64,000 nt of DNA from Actomonas sp051209155 (GCA_051209155.1 JBPJGB010000001.1); one strand, 5' to 3'; positions 42,071 to 51,856 are shown, counted from the first letter of the stretch. The notes: generated by a model from the letters alone, not told the origin. Numbers and translations are program-made.

Positions 42071-43516
42071 ATGAAACGACGCACCCTTCTTACTCTTGCC
42101 GCCCTCACCGCGGGTTCCTGGCTGACCCCGGCGGCGCACGCCGAGCTCAACCCGGCTCTGGTGCCCGCCGACGCCAAGTGGGTGGTCTACGCCGACCTCG
42201 CCGCCCTGCGCGAATCCACGCTCGGCCAGCAAATCATCGATCGCCTGCCCATCGCCGAGAGCATGGCGGAGGCCAGCCCGCTCCAGCCGAACATCGGCAA
42301 GATCCTCGACGCTGTTGGCAGCATCACCGGTTTCGGCAACCTCCAGCTCTCCACCGACAACGCCGACATGACCGGCGCCCTCATCATCGAAGGCACGACC
42401 GACCTGCGCAAAATCGCCGAGGGCCTCGTCGCCCACGCCACGGTCTCGGCGCCCGACCAGTTCGTCGAGGTCGAGGGCTTGCCGATCGAAACCTACCGCA
42501 TGGAGAATGAGATCTTCATCGGTTTCCCATCCGAGCCCATCGTGCTCGTGAGCCGCTCGCAGGACATGCTCCTGCAATCGCTGGACCTCTACCGCGGGAA
42601 AGGCGCTTCGCTCGCCGCTGGCCGGCACGCCCTCACCAGCCTGCTCCCGGCGCAAGGAAAGTATTACCTCTACGCCGCGTCCCAGGTTCCGTCCGAGGCC
42701 ATCGGCGGCGGTGAAAACACCCCGCAGGCCCGTGTGCTGCAGATGACCCAGGCCGCCTCTGTCGTGCTCGGCGAGCAGGGAGAGAACCTCATCGCCTCCG
42801 CCACGCTCGAGTCCAAAGACAACGCGCTCGCTGAGAAACTGGTCCGCATCCTCAACGGCCTCACCGCCATGCTCTCCCTCGCTGAGTCCAGCGACGCCGA
42901 CCTGATGGCCTTCATCCAGTCGGTGAGCATCCGCCGCGATGACCGCCGGGTGGCGGTGCAGATGGCCTATCCGACCGAGCGCCTGGCCGCGATGTTGCAG
43001 GAGCAAATGCACAACATGGAGGAACATGCTCAGCAGGCTGAAGCGGCCCGCAGCGAGGCTCCCGTCGACGATACCCGCGCCCACATCGGCAACGTCGATG
43101 GCGAAGCGATTGCCGATTGGCACGCCGACGCGGACCTGGGATCCGACGCTATCTCGGCTGAGAACTTCGCCCTCTTCACGTCGGAACCGGTGGCACTCAG
43201 CGCCGGATCGATCGTGGTCCTCTCCAGCATCGCCCACAATGGCGAGCACGCCCGCGTCGATTACATCGATCTGATCCCGGCCACCGGTGGCGAAAGCACC
43301 CGCTACGAAGCCGAATTCATGCGCCTCGCCAACTACCGCATTGAAGAAAGTGAACACGCTTCCGGCGGTGAACTGATCTCCAGCCACGGCGGTCCGGCGA
43401 AAGCCCAACTGCGTTTCCATGGCCCGGCCGGCAGCTACCGCCTGCGCGTGCGCTACGTCGACGAAACCGACGGCGTTTCGGCCTTCGCCCTCAGCCACCT
43501 CGCGCCGGCCAACTGA
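42071..43516 (+). CDS. Secreted protein of unknown function linked to a sigma factor
   Basis: A 481-residue protein with a signal peptide (MKRRTLLTLAALTAGSWLTP, cleaved after AHA). The mature N-terminal part (VPADAKWVVYADLAALREST) matches a type of exported verrucomicrobial and planctomycete protein with no known function. The C-terminal 90 residues or so (RYEAEFMRLANYRIEESEHA, then SYRLRVRYVDETDG) resemble a CBM6/CBM35-like beta sandwich. It ends 2 bp before the ECF sigma gene, so it may report on the envelope or be a target of that sigma factor. Confidence 0.72.
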   Translation: MKRRTLLTLAALTAGSWLTPAAHAELNPALVPADAKWVVYADLAALRESTLGQQIIDRLPIAESMAEASPLQPNIGKILDAVGSITGFGNLQLSTDNADMTGALIIEGTTDLRKIAEGLVAHATVSAPDQFVEVEGLPIETYRMENEIFIGFPSEPIVLVSRSQDMLLQSLDLYRGKGASLAAGRHALTSLLPAQGKYYLYAASQVPSEAIGGGENTPQARVLQMTQAASVVLGEQGENLIASATLESKDNALAEKLVRILNGLTAMLSLAESSDADLMAFIQSVSIRRDDRRVAVQMAYPTERLAAMLQEQMHNMEEHAQQAEAARSEAPVDDTRAHIGNVDGEAIADWHADADLGSDAISAENFALFTSEPVALSAGSIVVLSSIAHNGEHARVDYIDLIPATGGESTRYEAEFMRLANYRIEESEHASGGELISSHGGPAKAQLRFHGPAGSYRLRVRYVDETDGVSAFALSHLAPAN

Positions 43517-43518
43517 CC

Positions 43519-44109
43519 ATGACGTCCGCCGCATCCAGTTCGGTTGCCCGCGGTATGGAAGAAACCGATACAGCGTCCCCCGCCGAGGCGGAACTCGTGC
43601 GCGAAGCCCAGGCCGGCAGCGAGTCGGCCGCCCGCGAACTCGTGCGCCTCTTCCACCGGCCGATCTACAACTACGTCGTGCGCATGACCGGCCAGTCCCA
43701 GGACGCCGAGGACATCACGCAGGACACCTTTGTGAAAGCCTTCCGCGCGCTGCACAAGGTCGACGCCGATCGGCCGCTCATCAACTGGCTCTTTACCATC
43801 GCGCGCCGCACGGCGCTCAACCACTTCCGCGGCCGCAAGCAGTTCGTCGAGCTGCCCGAGGAAACCCTCGGCGACGGCAGCCACGGACCGCGCCGCGAGG
43901 CCGATCTGCGCGAGCGGGTCGACGACCTCTGGGCCAAGGCCCGCCGCGTCCTCACCGGCCGCGAATACGAAGCGCTCTGGCTGCGCTTCGGCGAAGAAAT
44001 GTCCACCGCCGAGACCGCGGCCGCCACTGGCCAGAGTGTGCCCGGCATCAAAACCCTCATCTTTAGAGCCCGTCAGCGTTTGCTGTCGGCGAAGGAATCG
44101 TTCCTATGA
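43519..44109 (+). CDS. ECF-type RNA polymerase sigma factor
   Basis: A 196-residue sigma-70 family protein with regions 2 and 4 only. Region 2 shows in ARELVRLFHRPIYNYVVRMT and SQDAEDITQDTFVKAFRAL; region 4 in LTGREYEALWLRFGEEMSTA and QSVPGIKTLIFRARQRL. The ATG at 43519 is 2 bp after the upstream stop; an internal Met 12 residues later is an alternative start. It overlaps the anti-sigma gene by 4 bp, the usual pairing. Confidence 0.92.
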   Translation: MTSAASSSVARGMEETDTASPAEAELVREAQAGSESAARELVRLFHRPIYNYVVRMTGQSQDAEDITQDTFVKAFRALHKVDADRPLINWLFTIARRTALNHFRGRKQFVELPEETLGDGSHGPRREADLRERVDDLWAKARRVLTGREYEALWLRFGEEMSTAETAAATGQSVPGIKTLIFRARQRLLSAKESFL

Positions 44110-44768
44110 ATCAACCCGCCATGAAAACCACCGCCCCCGCCCAACCCCGTCTCACCTGCCGGCTCGCGCGAGCGTGGAGCGCTTGGCGCGAGGATGACGC
44201 CACCCGGCCCGCGCCCGGTCTCGCCGCCCGCCACGCCGCGGGTTGCCCCGACTGCGCTCGACACTTTGCCGCGCTCTCCGCGCTTGAGAACGAACTGCGC
44301 CAGGAGGCCCGCGCCTTTGCCGGAGGGGCCGAACCGGAGCTGCCGCTCGGCCTGGAGGACCGCATTTTCGCCGCCGTGCGGCCCGTGCTCCGTGAGCAGG
44401 CGCAGGTCCGCCGCGCGCCGGCCTGGCAGCGCTGGTTGCCCGTCGCCCTCGGCACCGCCGCCGCGCTGGCGGTGACCGCGGCGCTGTGGAACGGCGCGCC
44501 GGGCAAGTCGACCATCCCGAGCGACGACATCGCCTTCACCCAGCAGGACCTGCAGCAACTCAGCGCGAGCATTGAATCGTTTTCGCAAAAGGTGCTCAGC
44601 GCGCCCGCCGCCAATACCGCCGCCACCGCGCAACCCGATGCCTTGAGCGCGGAGCTTGAGGCGCTGCGCTCCGATGGCCGTGCCGCCCTGCGCTTTCTCG
44701 AACGCAGCTTCCTGCCCAGCAACGTGAGCCTGGGCGGTCAGTCCGACGCGACCGAGATCAACGGCTGA
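44106..44768 (+). CDS. Putative zinc-binding anti-sigma factor
   Basis: A 220-residue membrane protein. A ZAS-like motif (H43, C47, C50 in ARHAAGCPDC) sits in the N-terminal cytoplasmic part, followed by one membrane span (about 108-128, WQRWLPVALGTAAALAVTAA) and a periplasmic tail of helices (FTQQDLQQLSASIESFSQKV). This is the layout of membrane anti-sigma factors that hold an ECF sigma factor. It overlaps the sigma gene by 4 bp and is convergent with the next gene with an 11 bp overlap. Confidence 0.85.
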   Translation: MNQPAMKTTAPAQPRLTCRLARAWSAWREDDATRPAPGLAARHAAGCPDCARHFAALSALENELRQEARAFAGGAEPELPLGLEDRIFAAVRPVLREQAQVRRAPAWQRWLPVALGTAAALAVTAALWNGAPGKSTIPSDDIAFTQQDLQQLSASIESFSQKVLSAPAANTAATAQPDALSAELEALRSDGRAALRFLERSFLPSNVSLGGQSDATEING

Positions 44769-45237
44769 GCACCGTTTCGGCCGAGGCGCGGATGGCCTGC
44801 ATCGTGCGCAGGCGGGAGTAGGCTGTATCGATAAAGGCCTTACAAACGGCCTCGTCCGTTTCGTAGTCGCCCGACAGCTCCCCGAGCTGCGGATTGACCG
44901 ACAGCCGGAACTTCCGGCCGTGGTGGACCGAGATGCTGAGCAACCACCTGTCGTCACGCCAAAGCTTGGTCGGCGGGGTGTGGCAAAAGCAGGTGGAACG
45001 CGGCCGAAACACGGCGTCGGTGAGCAGGTCGTCAACCTCCTCGCGCCAACGGGCGTCCGCCCGCAGTTCGATTTCGAACCTGCGGCGGGTCTGCGCATCC
45101 CAGTCGCTGACCGATACGCGGTTGGCGTGCGCAAAGGCCCAACGGATGGCCGCGGCCGGCTCTGCCGGGGCCAGGGGAACCTCGGCGAGTCCGGGAGTCG
45201 CGAGGATGCCGAGGCAGATGCAGCCGAGTTTGAACAT
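44758..45237 (-). CDS. Secreted protein of unknown function
   Basis: A 159-residue protein with a short signal peptide (MFKLGCICLGILATPGLA). A Cys pair occurs in STCFCHTPPTKLWRDD, and the C-terminal part has regular helices. I do not recognise a family. Its 3' end overlaps the anti-sigma gene by 11 bp. Confidence 0.6.
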   Translation of the reverse strand: MFKLGCICLGILATPGLAEVPLAPAEPAAAIRWAFAHANRVSVSDWDAQTRRRFEIELRADARWREEVDDLLTDAVFRPRSTCFCHTPPTKLWRDDRWLLSISVHHGRKFRLSVNPQLGELSGDYETDEAVCKAFIDTAYSRLRTMQAIRASAETVLSR

Positions 45238-45267
45238 GTGAGTTCAAACGAACGGCGGGGGCCTTTC

Positions 45268-47466
45268 TTAGAGACCGGTATAGTCCACAACGCCGAGCAG
45301 CTCATAATTGAGCGCCGGTCCGCGCCGGAAGCGGAAGTCGGTGGCAAAGGCCCAGTCCCAGGCCGCGTTGCCGACGCGTCCCGGGGTGGCCTGGATAATG
45401 ACCTGCGTGCCGGGGGCGTGGGGGGGGAGGTAGGCTTCGCCGCGTTGGAAACCGCGATCGCTCGGGTCGTTCACCGGGTCGAGCAGGTCTTCCCAGATCG
45501 GCACCTGCCACTCGCCGTCGACGAGCAGGCGCACGAGGAAATTCACTCCGTCCGTCTGGTCGGCGCGTTGGTAACAACGCGGGTCCATGCCGTAGTCGAA
45601 GATGAGGGTGCGCTCATCGCCGCTGAGCTGCAGGATGCCATGTGCCGGGGTCTCCAGCATGCTGACTTCGCGCCCTTCAATCACCCAGCGGGGGCGTTCC
45701 GGCAGAAAATATTCATGGACGGCGGGAATGGGATTTTCGTTCAACGGCGGCTGCTGCCGCGCGGCCTCGACCAAGGCGGTGCGAACGGCGTCCAGATCCA
45801 TGGCGCGGTCTTTGCGCAGGTAGAGGCGCCAAGGACGAAAGTCGCCGATGTAAACGTAGCGCTCCGCGATCTCCGCCTTGAGTTCCGGCATGGTTTCATG
45901 GGCTTGGGTGGTGCGGTCCCAAAATTGCGAGCCATTGGGTCCAACCGCGTCGACGAAGAAGGCCGGACGGCTGGTCCGAAACTCCTCCAGGTAGCGTTTG
46001 CGATAGTAGGAATCGCGCAGCTCGCTTTCACGCACCTGCCGTTCGGTGTTGGTCTCGCGGGTGGCCGTCGGCAGGGCGGTGCGCACCGAAAGGTCGGGGT
46101 CCCATCCCCACAGGCCGAGGATGTCGCCGGGTTGCTTCAAGCGGGTGATCACCTGGGCAATCTCGTTGCGCGGGAATCGCCAGACGTGCTCGAGCTGACC
46201 GAGCATCGTGGGGTAGGAGCCACCGGCGCGCACGAGCAGTTGCGGCGTCACAATCAGCACCATGAGGGCGGCGAAGCGCCAACGCGCGGGGGGCGGCGTG
46301 CGCGAGCGTTCCAACCAGCCCTTCAACGCCACGGCGGTCAGCCAGCTGACTGGCAGGAATAGGAACATGGTGTAGTGGAGGAACCCGCGTCCCGAAGCGG
46401 TGATGGCGTAGCAGGCGGCCGCGATGCTCAGCACGCCGAGCCAGCAGCCGGGTTCCCGGTGCAAGCGCGGAGACCAGGAAAGCCCAACCGCGAGCAACAG
46501 GCTCGGCGCGATGAAGAACCCGTGTAGGGCGTAGGTGTAGCTCGCCATCTGCAGGATCTTTTCCACGCCGAGTGATTCCGGGATGCCGCGCGCGTAAATA
46601 AGGTTGTCGATGATGAACGAGGTCCACCAGTGGTCGAGTTGGCCTCCGAACACGTAGCAAGAAAGCAGCAGGATCGTCGGCGCAACCGCGGTGCCAACCA
46701 AGACGGCGGCGCGGTGCCAGCGCTGGGTCCAACTCAGGCTCGATTGCAGCAGCACCCAGCCGAGCGCCCAGACACCGATAGCCATCCCGATCGGCACGGA
46801 CTGCAATTTGGCCCACGGCAATAAGCCGAGGAAAATGCCGGCCCCAACCCACGCCCGGCCGGTGAAGTGCCGGGCTTGTGCCTCGGTGATCAACCACACG
46901 CCGATGCTCATGAGCGCAAGCGGGAGACCTTCGGAGTTATAGTGCAGGATGTCCCAGTCGACCGTGACCGCGAAGAAGACGAGGGCCGACAACACCCCGG
47001 CGACGGCGGCCCGCGGACCGGCGAGTCGACGCGTCGCCAACAAACTCGCCGCGAGCGCGATACCGTTGAGGAGGATCGCGGCCAGTCGCGCGGTGAAGTA
47101 GTCCGCTGGCAAGCCGAGCAGTCGCATTGCGACCAGCGGAAAGCTCGCGAGGGGACCGGAGGTGGTGTTGTCAATGGACCGCCAGAAAAACGGATCGTGC
47201 TCGAGACGGATGGCGCTCGCCACGAACGAAGCCTCGTCGGGATTGAGCGGTTTGGGGTCGAGCAGGTGCGGCCAGCGCCAGGCGAAGAGCATGAGCGCAA
47301 ATATACCGGCCCAGGCCAGCCACGCGCGCACCGGTCGGCGCGGCCACTGGTCGACTGGCCGCCGGCTGGTGTCCAGCAAGAGGCCCATCACCGCGAGCAA
47401 CGCGGCGATGGCCACCACGGCGTAGAACCCCGGGTGCTGATCGAGCCAGTGAAAGACGGACTTCAT
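45268..47466 (-). CDS. GT-C fold integral membrane glycosyltransferase (ArnT/PMT-like)
   Basis: A 732-residue membrane protein with about ten hydrophobic segments in the first 430 residues and a soluble periplasmic C-terminal part of about 300. The GT-C metal/substrate motif appears as DPKPLNPDEASFVASAIRLE in the first periplasmic loop. A LDxx-type charged loop and HYNSEGLPLAL follow. Such enzymes transfer a sugar from a polyprenyl-phosphate donor to lipid or protein. Donor and acceptor are not deducible. It stands alone, divergent from the CAP-domain gene. Confidence 0.78.
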   Translation of the reverse strand: MKSVFHWLDQHPGFYAVVAIAALLAVMGLLLDTSRRPVDQWPRRPVRAWLAWAGIFALMLFAWRWPHLLDPKPLNPDEASFVASAIRLEHDPFFWRSIDNTTSGPLASFPLVAMRLLGLPADYFTARLAAILLNGIALAASLLATRRLAGPRAAVAGVLSALVFFAVTVDWDILHYNSEGLPLALMSIGVWLITEAQARHFTGRAWVGAGIFLGLLPWAKLQSVPIGMAIGVWALGWVLLQSSLSWTQRWHRAAVLVGTAVAPTILLLSCYVFGGQLDHWWTSFIIDNLIYARGIPESLGVEKILQMASYTYALHGFFIAPSLLLAVGLSWSPRLHREPGCWLGVLSIAAACYAITASGRGFLHYTMFLFLPVSWLTAVALKGWLERSRTPPPARWRFAALMVLIVTPQLLVRAGGSYPTMLGQLEHVWRFPRNEIAQVITRLKQPGDILGLWGWDPDLSVRTALPTATRETNTERQVRESELRDSYYRKRYLEEFRTSRPAFFVDAVGPNGSQFWDRTTQAHETMPELKAEIAERYVYIGDFRPWRLYLRKDRAMDLDAVRTALVEAARQQPPLNENPIPAVHEYFLPERPRWVIEGREVSMLETPAHGILQLSGDERTLIFDYGMDPRCYQRADQTDGVNFLVRLLVDGEWQVPIWEDLLDPVNDPSDRGFQRGEAYLPPHAPGTQVIIQATPGRVGNAAWDWAFATDFRFRRGPALNYELLGVVDYTGL

Positions 47467-47630
47467 CGATGGGAACGGTGAGGAACGGGCTGGCGAGTGC
47501 CCAAGCGGACCTCAACGGATTACTCACTCACCCGGGCAAGTGAATCCGAAATTCGCGCGCTCCGACCGCGCTAAGGTCCTTACCCGAGCCTCCCTTGCCA
47601 TTTGTCCAAGGGGTGGCTTGTTGGGGTGTG

Positions 47631-48296
47631 GTGAAATGGTGGCGTCCTCTCTGCCTTTTGATGCTGGTCTTCTTGGGCGCCGGTTGCGAGACGCCGGCGT
47701 GGCGCTTGGAGGAGGCCCCGCAGCCCGTCGTCGCGGCGCAGGCGAGCGTGAGCTGGGACGGGTTCGATGACGAACTGCTCTCGGCGGCGATCTTTGCCGA
47801 GACCAACCGGGTGCGCCGCGAATTTGGGTTGCGGGCGCTGCGGGCTTATCCGCGTCTGCACGGGGCGGCGGATATCCACGCGTTCACCAACGCGATTACC
47901 GGCAACGTGTCGCACCACAATCCGCTCGCCCGACGCGACCGGGCCTGGGACCGGGTGCGGGCGGAGGGCATCGAATCGGCGATGGTGTTGGAAAACGTTG
48001 CGATCACCCTGGCGCGGGTTCCGCCCTCCGGTGGTGCCGTGCGCATCGTGGTGTCGGCCGAAGGGGCGCGCCTGCGCCGCGATGACGTCACGGGCCAGGA
48101 CCTGCCGTGGCCGACTTATGCGGAACTCGCCGCCCGCATCGTGCAGCAGTGGATGGATTCGCCGGCGCACCGGGTGAACCTGCTCCACCCGGAAGTGCGT
48201 TATCTGGCTTGCGGCACCGCCCTCGCTCGGAGTCCTCTGGGCGGCGAGGTCGTGCATGCCGTGCAGGTGTTCATGGCCCGTCCCGAACGCCGATGA
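47631..48296 (+). CDS. CAP/SCP-domain lipoprotein
   Basis: A 221-residue protein. The GTG at 47631 is chosen because it places a signal peptide with lipobox (VFLGAGC) at the N-terminus; a TTG at 47595 and a GTG at 47628 are in frame. The mature part has the CAP (cysteine-rich secretory/SCP) pattern: AAIFAETNRVRREFGLRALR, AADIHAFTNAITGNVSHHNP, ESAMVLENVAITLA and QQWMDSPAHRVNLLHP. Bacterial CAP proteins are envelope proteins with debated function. It overlaps the oxidoreductase gene by 4 bp. Confidence 0.8.
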   Translation: MKWWRPLCLLMLVFLGAGCETPAWRLEEAPQPVVAAQASVSWDGFDDELLSAAIFAETNRVRREFGLRALRAYPRLHGAADIHAFTNAITGNVSHHNPLARRDRAWDRVRAEGIESAMVLENVAITLARVPPSGGAVRIVVSAEGARLRRDDVTGQDLPWPTYAELAARIVQQWMDSPAHRVNLLHPEVRYLACGTALARSPLGGEVVHAVQVFMARPERR

Positions 48297-49345
48297 ACTC
48301 CCCCACCAACCCCTCCTCGTCCCCGCTGCTGCGCTGGGGCATTGTTTCAACCGGTCACATCGCCGGCGTATTCGCTCGCGGACTACGCACCGCCCAGGCC
48401 GGCCGCCTGGTTGCCGTCGCCAGCCGCGGTCAGGCCTCGGCCGAGCGCTTCGCCGCCGCCCATGGCATCGATCCCGCCCACACGCATGGTGACTACGCCG
48501 GGCTCTGGGCCGATGCGGAGGTCGAAGCCGTTTATGTCGCGACGCCGCATCCGTTTCACCACGACGTGGTGGTGGCCGCCCTCGCCGCCGGTAAACACGT
48601 GCTGTGCGAGAAACCCATCGGCATGAGCCTGGCGCAGGTCGACTCGATGCAGGCCGCCGCGCGCGAGCACGGTCGCACCCTCATGGAGGCGTGGATGTAT
48701 CGGTGTCATCCGCAGACGATCAAACTTGTTGAGCTCATCCGCGCGGGCACGATCGGCGAGGTGCGGCACGTGCAGGCCGCGTTCAGTTTTAACGCGCCGT
48801 TCGATGCCGCGGGACGCCTGTGGAACAAGGCGCTGGGGGGCGGCGGCATTTTGGACGTGGGAGGGTATCCCTTGTCCTACGCGCGGCTCTTGGCCGGCGC
48901 GGCCACGGGCGCGGGCTTTGCCGAACCAACCGAGTTGCGGGGTGTCGGCATCATGCACCCCGAAGCGGGGACCGACGTGCGGGCCAGCGCAGTGGCGCGT
49001 TTCCCGGGTGGCATGACCGCCGAGCTGTCGTGTGGGACCGATGTGGGGCAGCAGAACGTGGTGCGGGTTTACGGCAGCGCCGGACATATCGTGGTGCCTT
49101 CGCCCTTCGTGATCACGCGCGACCTGGAGGCGACCGGGCTCGAGATCCGGCGCGATGGCGCGACGGAGCCCGAGGTGGTCACCATCACCCCCGATCGCGA
49201 CCTCTATGCCTACGAGGCCGACGCCTTCGCGGCGGCGGTGCGGGCGGGCGAGCATGAGGTGCCGGCCTGCACCTGGGCCGATACCCGTGGAAACCTTGCC
49301 GGTATGCTCGATTGGTGCGCGCAGGTTGGCGTGAACTACGCCTGA
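48293..49345 (+). CDS. Gfo/Idh/MocA-family oxidoreductase
   Basis: A 350-residue NAD(P)-dependent dehydrogenase. The Rossmann start is LRWGIVSTGHIAGVFARGLR, the family motif is AGKHVLCEKPIGMSLAQVD, and the catalytic region includes MEAWMYRCHPQTIKLVELIR and LDVGGYPLSYARLL. The sequence resembles the trans-1,2-dihydrobenzene-1,2-diol dehydrogenase-like branch. The substrate (sugar or cyclitol) is not known. Its ATG overlaps the CAP gene stop by 4 bp. Confidence 0.88.
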   Translation: MNSPTNPSSSPLLRWGIVSTGHIAGVFARGLRTAQAGRLVAVASRGQASAERFAAAHGIDPAHTHGDYAGLWADAEVEAVYVATPHPFHHDVVVAALAAGKHVLCEKPIGMSLAQVDSMQAAAREHGRTLMEAWMYRCHPQTIKLVELIRAGTIGEVRHVQAAFSFNAPFDAAGRLWNKALGGGGILDVGGYPLSYARLLAGAATGAGFAEPTELRGVGIMHPEAGTDVRASAVARFPGGMTAELSCGTDVGQQNVVRVYGSAGHIVVPSPFVITRDLEATGLEIRRDGATEPEVVTITPDRDLYAYEADAFAAAVRAGEHEVPACTWADTRGNLAGMLDWCAQVGVNYA

Positions 49346-49461
49346 ATGGGCCTGCCTGACGCGTGCTTTCCGCGCCTTCCACGCAGGTAACTTTTCGGCT
49401 GCAATATCGGGCTGCTTGCCTCCTGATTTCGGCAACCCGATTGCATCCCCGCTTCCCGACT

Positions 49462-50670
49462 ATGAAACGCTTCGCTCCGTCCGTCGTCCTGCTGTTGATC
49501 CTGTCCGTTGTGATTTCGCCGCTTTGGGCGGCGACGGAGGCGGAGGAAGTGGCGGTGAACGACCGGTCGCCGGCGGCGTCGGTGGCCGGGGCGATCACGG
49601 CCGTGACCGGGATTGCGATTTCGCCGCTGCTGGGCACGGGCGTTTACGGCGCCTATTTGTATTTCCAAACCGATGAGGCCGGGCGCGCCAACCTGCCGTG
49701 GTTTGCGCAGATGTCCTTCTGGCTGCCAGCCCTGGGCCTGGTCGGCGCGGTGGCGCTCAAAGACGCAGCGGGCGCGGCGCTGCCCCCGGGCTGGAAGAAG
49801 CCGCTCGATGTGCTGGAGACGATTGAGAACAAAGCGACCGGCCTCGTCGCGGCGGGCGCGGTGGTGCCGTTTTCGATGCACATGTTGTCCAAGATGATCA
49901 CGGGTGGCGGCGACACCGCGGTGGCGGCGGCTTCGGCCGATTTTGGCGGCGTGGGCATGCTGCACTTCGCGGTGATTGATTGGTCGTGGTTGCTCAGCGT
50001 GCTGACCGTGCCGCTTGGCATCGCGGTCTACGCCGTCGTCTGGATGGGTTCGCATGCCATCAACGGCCTCATTCTGCTGAGCCCGTGGGGTGCGATCGAC
50101 GCGGCGCTCAAGGCCGCGCGCACGGCGCTGCTGGGTTTGGTCGTGTTGACGGCGCAGCTTGATCCGAAAATCGGCGCGGCGCTGTCGCTGGTGGTGATTG
50201 TCATCTCCTACTTCATCGCCGGCTGGTCGTTCCGACTGACGGTGTTCAGCAGCGTGTTCTGCTGGGACTTCTTCACGGGTCGGAAGGGACGCTTTCGCGT
50301 GGCGCCGGATGCCAACAAGGTCTTCGCCGGCACGGGGCTGGGCACCGCGCCGCAACGCACCTATGGTCGTCTGGTGAAGCTTGAGAACGGCAGCTTGGAA
50401 CTGGCCTACAAACCGTGGCTCGTTTTCCCCGAGCGCCGGGTGGCGGTGCCGGCGGCGGCGGGTCTGGCGGTCGGTCGCGGCGCATTTTTCTCCAATGTCA
50501 CCGATGGTCGCGGCGAAGTGTTGGTGCTGCCCCCGCGCTACCGCACCCATGAGGAGGAAATGGCGGCGGCCTACGGCTGCGGCCGCGGCGTGCAGCCGAT
50601 CGGGCTCAACAAGGCCTGGAGCTGGTTGCGGGGTGAGACGGTGGTTAGTCCTTCAGCCCCGGCGGTTTGA
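49462..50670 (+). CDS. Polytopic membrane protein of unknown function
   Basis: A 402-residue protein. The ATG at 49462 gives a signal-like first segment (MKRFAPSVVLLLILSVVISP). About seven more hydrophobic segments follow (SVAGAITAVTGIAISPLLGT, SWLLSVLTVPLGIAVYAVVW, GAALSLVVIVISYFIAGWSF). The soluble C-terminal 130 residues are beta-rich (RTYGRLVKLENGSLELAYKP). I do not recognise a family. The FIST gene starts 19 bp later, so it may belong to the same sensory unit. Confidence 0.68.
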   Translation: MKRFAPSVVLLLILSVVISPLWAATEAEEVAVNDRSPAASVAGAITAVTGIAISPLLGTGVYGAYLYFQTDEAGRANLPWFAQMSFWLPALGLVGAVALKDAAGAALPPGWKKPLDVLETIENKATGLVAAGAVVPFSMHMLSKMITGGGDTAVAAASADFGGVGMLHFAVIDWSWLLSVLTVPLGIAVYAVVWMGSHAINGLILLSPWGAIDAALKAARTALLGLVVLTAQLDPKIGAALSLVVIVISYFIAGWSFRLTVFSSVFCWDFFTGRKGRFRVAPDANKVFAGTGLGTAPQRTYGRLVKLENGSLELAYKPWLVFPERRVAVPAAAGLAVGRGAFFSNVTDGRGEVLVLPPRYRTHEEEMAAAYGCGRGVQPIGLNKAWSWLRGETVVSPSAPAV

Positions 50671-50689
50671 GGCCGATGGAGAAAAGCCC

Positions 50690-51820
50690 ATGTTTACCAC
50701 CAGCCTAAGATGGGAAGACGGGTGTTGGATCGGTCCCGAAACCGCCCTTGATCGCGCCCAACTGGTTTTTGTGTTTGGCGCGGGCGCTTGTTTGCTCGAT
50801 CCGGCGGTGCGCAGCGGGCTGCGACGACGGGTCCCGCAGGCGGCGATCGTGGGCTGCAGCACGGCGGGTGAAATATGTGGCACCACCGTGTCCGACGACG
50901 GTGCGGTGGCGGTGGCGGTGGAGTTTGCGTCCACCCGAGTGCGAACGGTGGAGCATGCCATTGAGACGGCGGAGTCGAGCCATCAGATCGGGGTCGACCT
51001 GGCCGAGGCCCTGTTGGCCGAAGACCTGTGCCATGTGCTGGTGTTCAGCGAGGGATTGCACGTAAACGGCGCGGCGCTGGCCGATGGTTTGCGGGCGGGA
51101 TTGCCCAACCACGTGAGTGCGACCGGTGGCTTGGCGGGTGATGGTTCGCGCTTTGAGCAGACAGTCGTCTTGCACGGTGACGAGGTGGGCGGCGATCGCA
51201 TGATCGCGGTGGGTCTCTACGGGAAAGATTTGGAAGTGAACTGGGGCTCGGCCGGCGGCTGGGAGGCCTTTGGTCCGCGTCGGCTGGTGACCAAAGCGAC
51301 GGGCAACGTGCTCTTCGAACTCGATGGGCAGCCCGCCCTCACGCTCTACAAAAACTACCTCGGCGATCGGGCTCAGGGGCTGCCGGCGACGGGGCTGTTG
51401 TTTCCCTTGGAGCTGCTGCCGGAGGATGATGGTGAACCGAGCCTCGTGCGCACGATCCTCGCCGTCGACGAAGCGCAGCAGTCGCTCACCTTTGCCGGCG
51501 ACGTGCCGGCCGGTCGCCATGTGCGCCTGATGAAGTCGACCATCGACAAGCTGATCTGGGGCGCGGAGCAGGCGGGGCAGGCGGCGAGTCCCGCGGCCCG
51601 GCCGGAGCTGGCGCTGCTGGTCAGTTGTGTCGGTCGTCGCCTCCTCCTCGACCAACGGGTGGAGGAGGAAGTCGAGGCGGTGCTCACGGAGTTGGGTCAT
51701 CCGCCGGGCGCGGTCGGTTTCTATTCCTACGGCGAAATCGGTCCCGGCGGTCTCGCGCATGGCTGTGAACTTCACAACCAAACGATGACCCTCACGACCT
51801 TTCGCGAGCGGGCGAACTGA
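50690..51820 (+). CDS. FIST-domain sensory protein
   Basis: A 376-residue soluble protein with FIST N- and C-terminal domains: QAAIVGCSTAGEICGTTVSD, VSATGGLAGDGSRFEQTVVL, and later LLVSCVGRRLLLDQRVEEEV and VGFYSYGEIGPGG. FIST domains are proposed sensors of small ligands such as amino acids and commonly sit beside or within signal-transduction proteins. Here a hybrid histidine kinase lies 36 bp downstream, so the two probably form a ligand-sensing pair. Confidence 0.88.
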   Translation: MFTTSLRWEDGCWIGPETALDRAQLVFVFGAGACLLDPAVRSGLRRRVPQAAIVGCSTAGEICGTTVSDDGAVAVAVEFASTRVRTVEHAIETAESSHQIGVDLAEALLAEDLCHVLVFSEGLHVNGAALADGLRAGLPNHVSATGGLAGDGSRFEQTVVLHGDEVGGDRMIAVGLYGKDLEVNWGSAGGWEAFGPRRLVTKATGNVLFELDGQPALTLYKNYLGDRAQGLPATGLLFPLELLPEDDGEPSLVRTILAVDEAQQSLTFAGDVPAGRHVRLMKSTIDKLIWGAEQAGQAASPAARPELALLVSCVGRRLLLDQRVEEEVEAVLTELGHPPGAVGFYSYGEIGPGGLAHGCELHNQTMTLTTFRERAN

Positions 51821-51856
51821 CCTCCGCAGTTCCGACCCCAGTCGCTCCCCGCCAAC

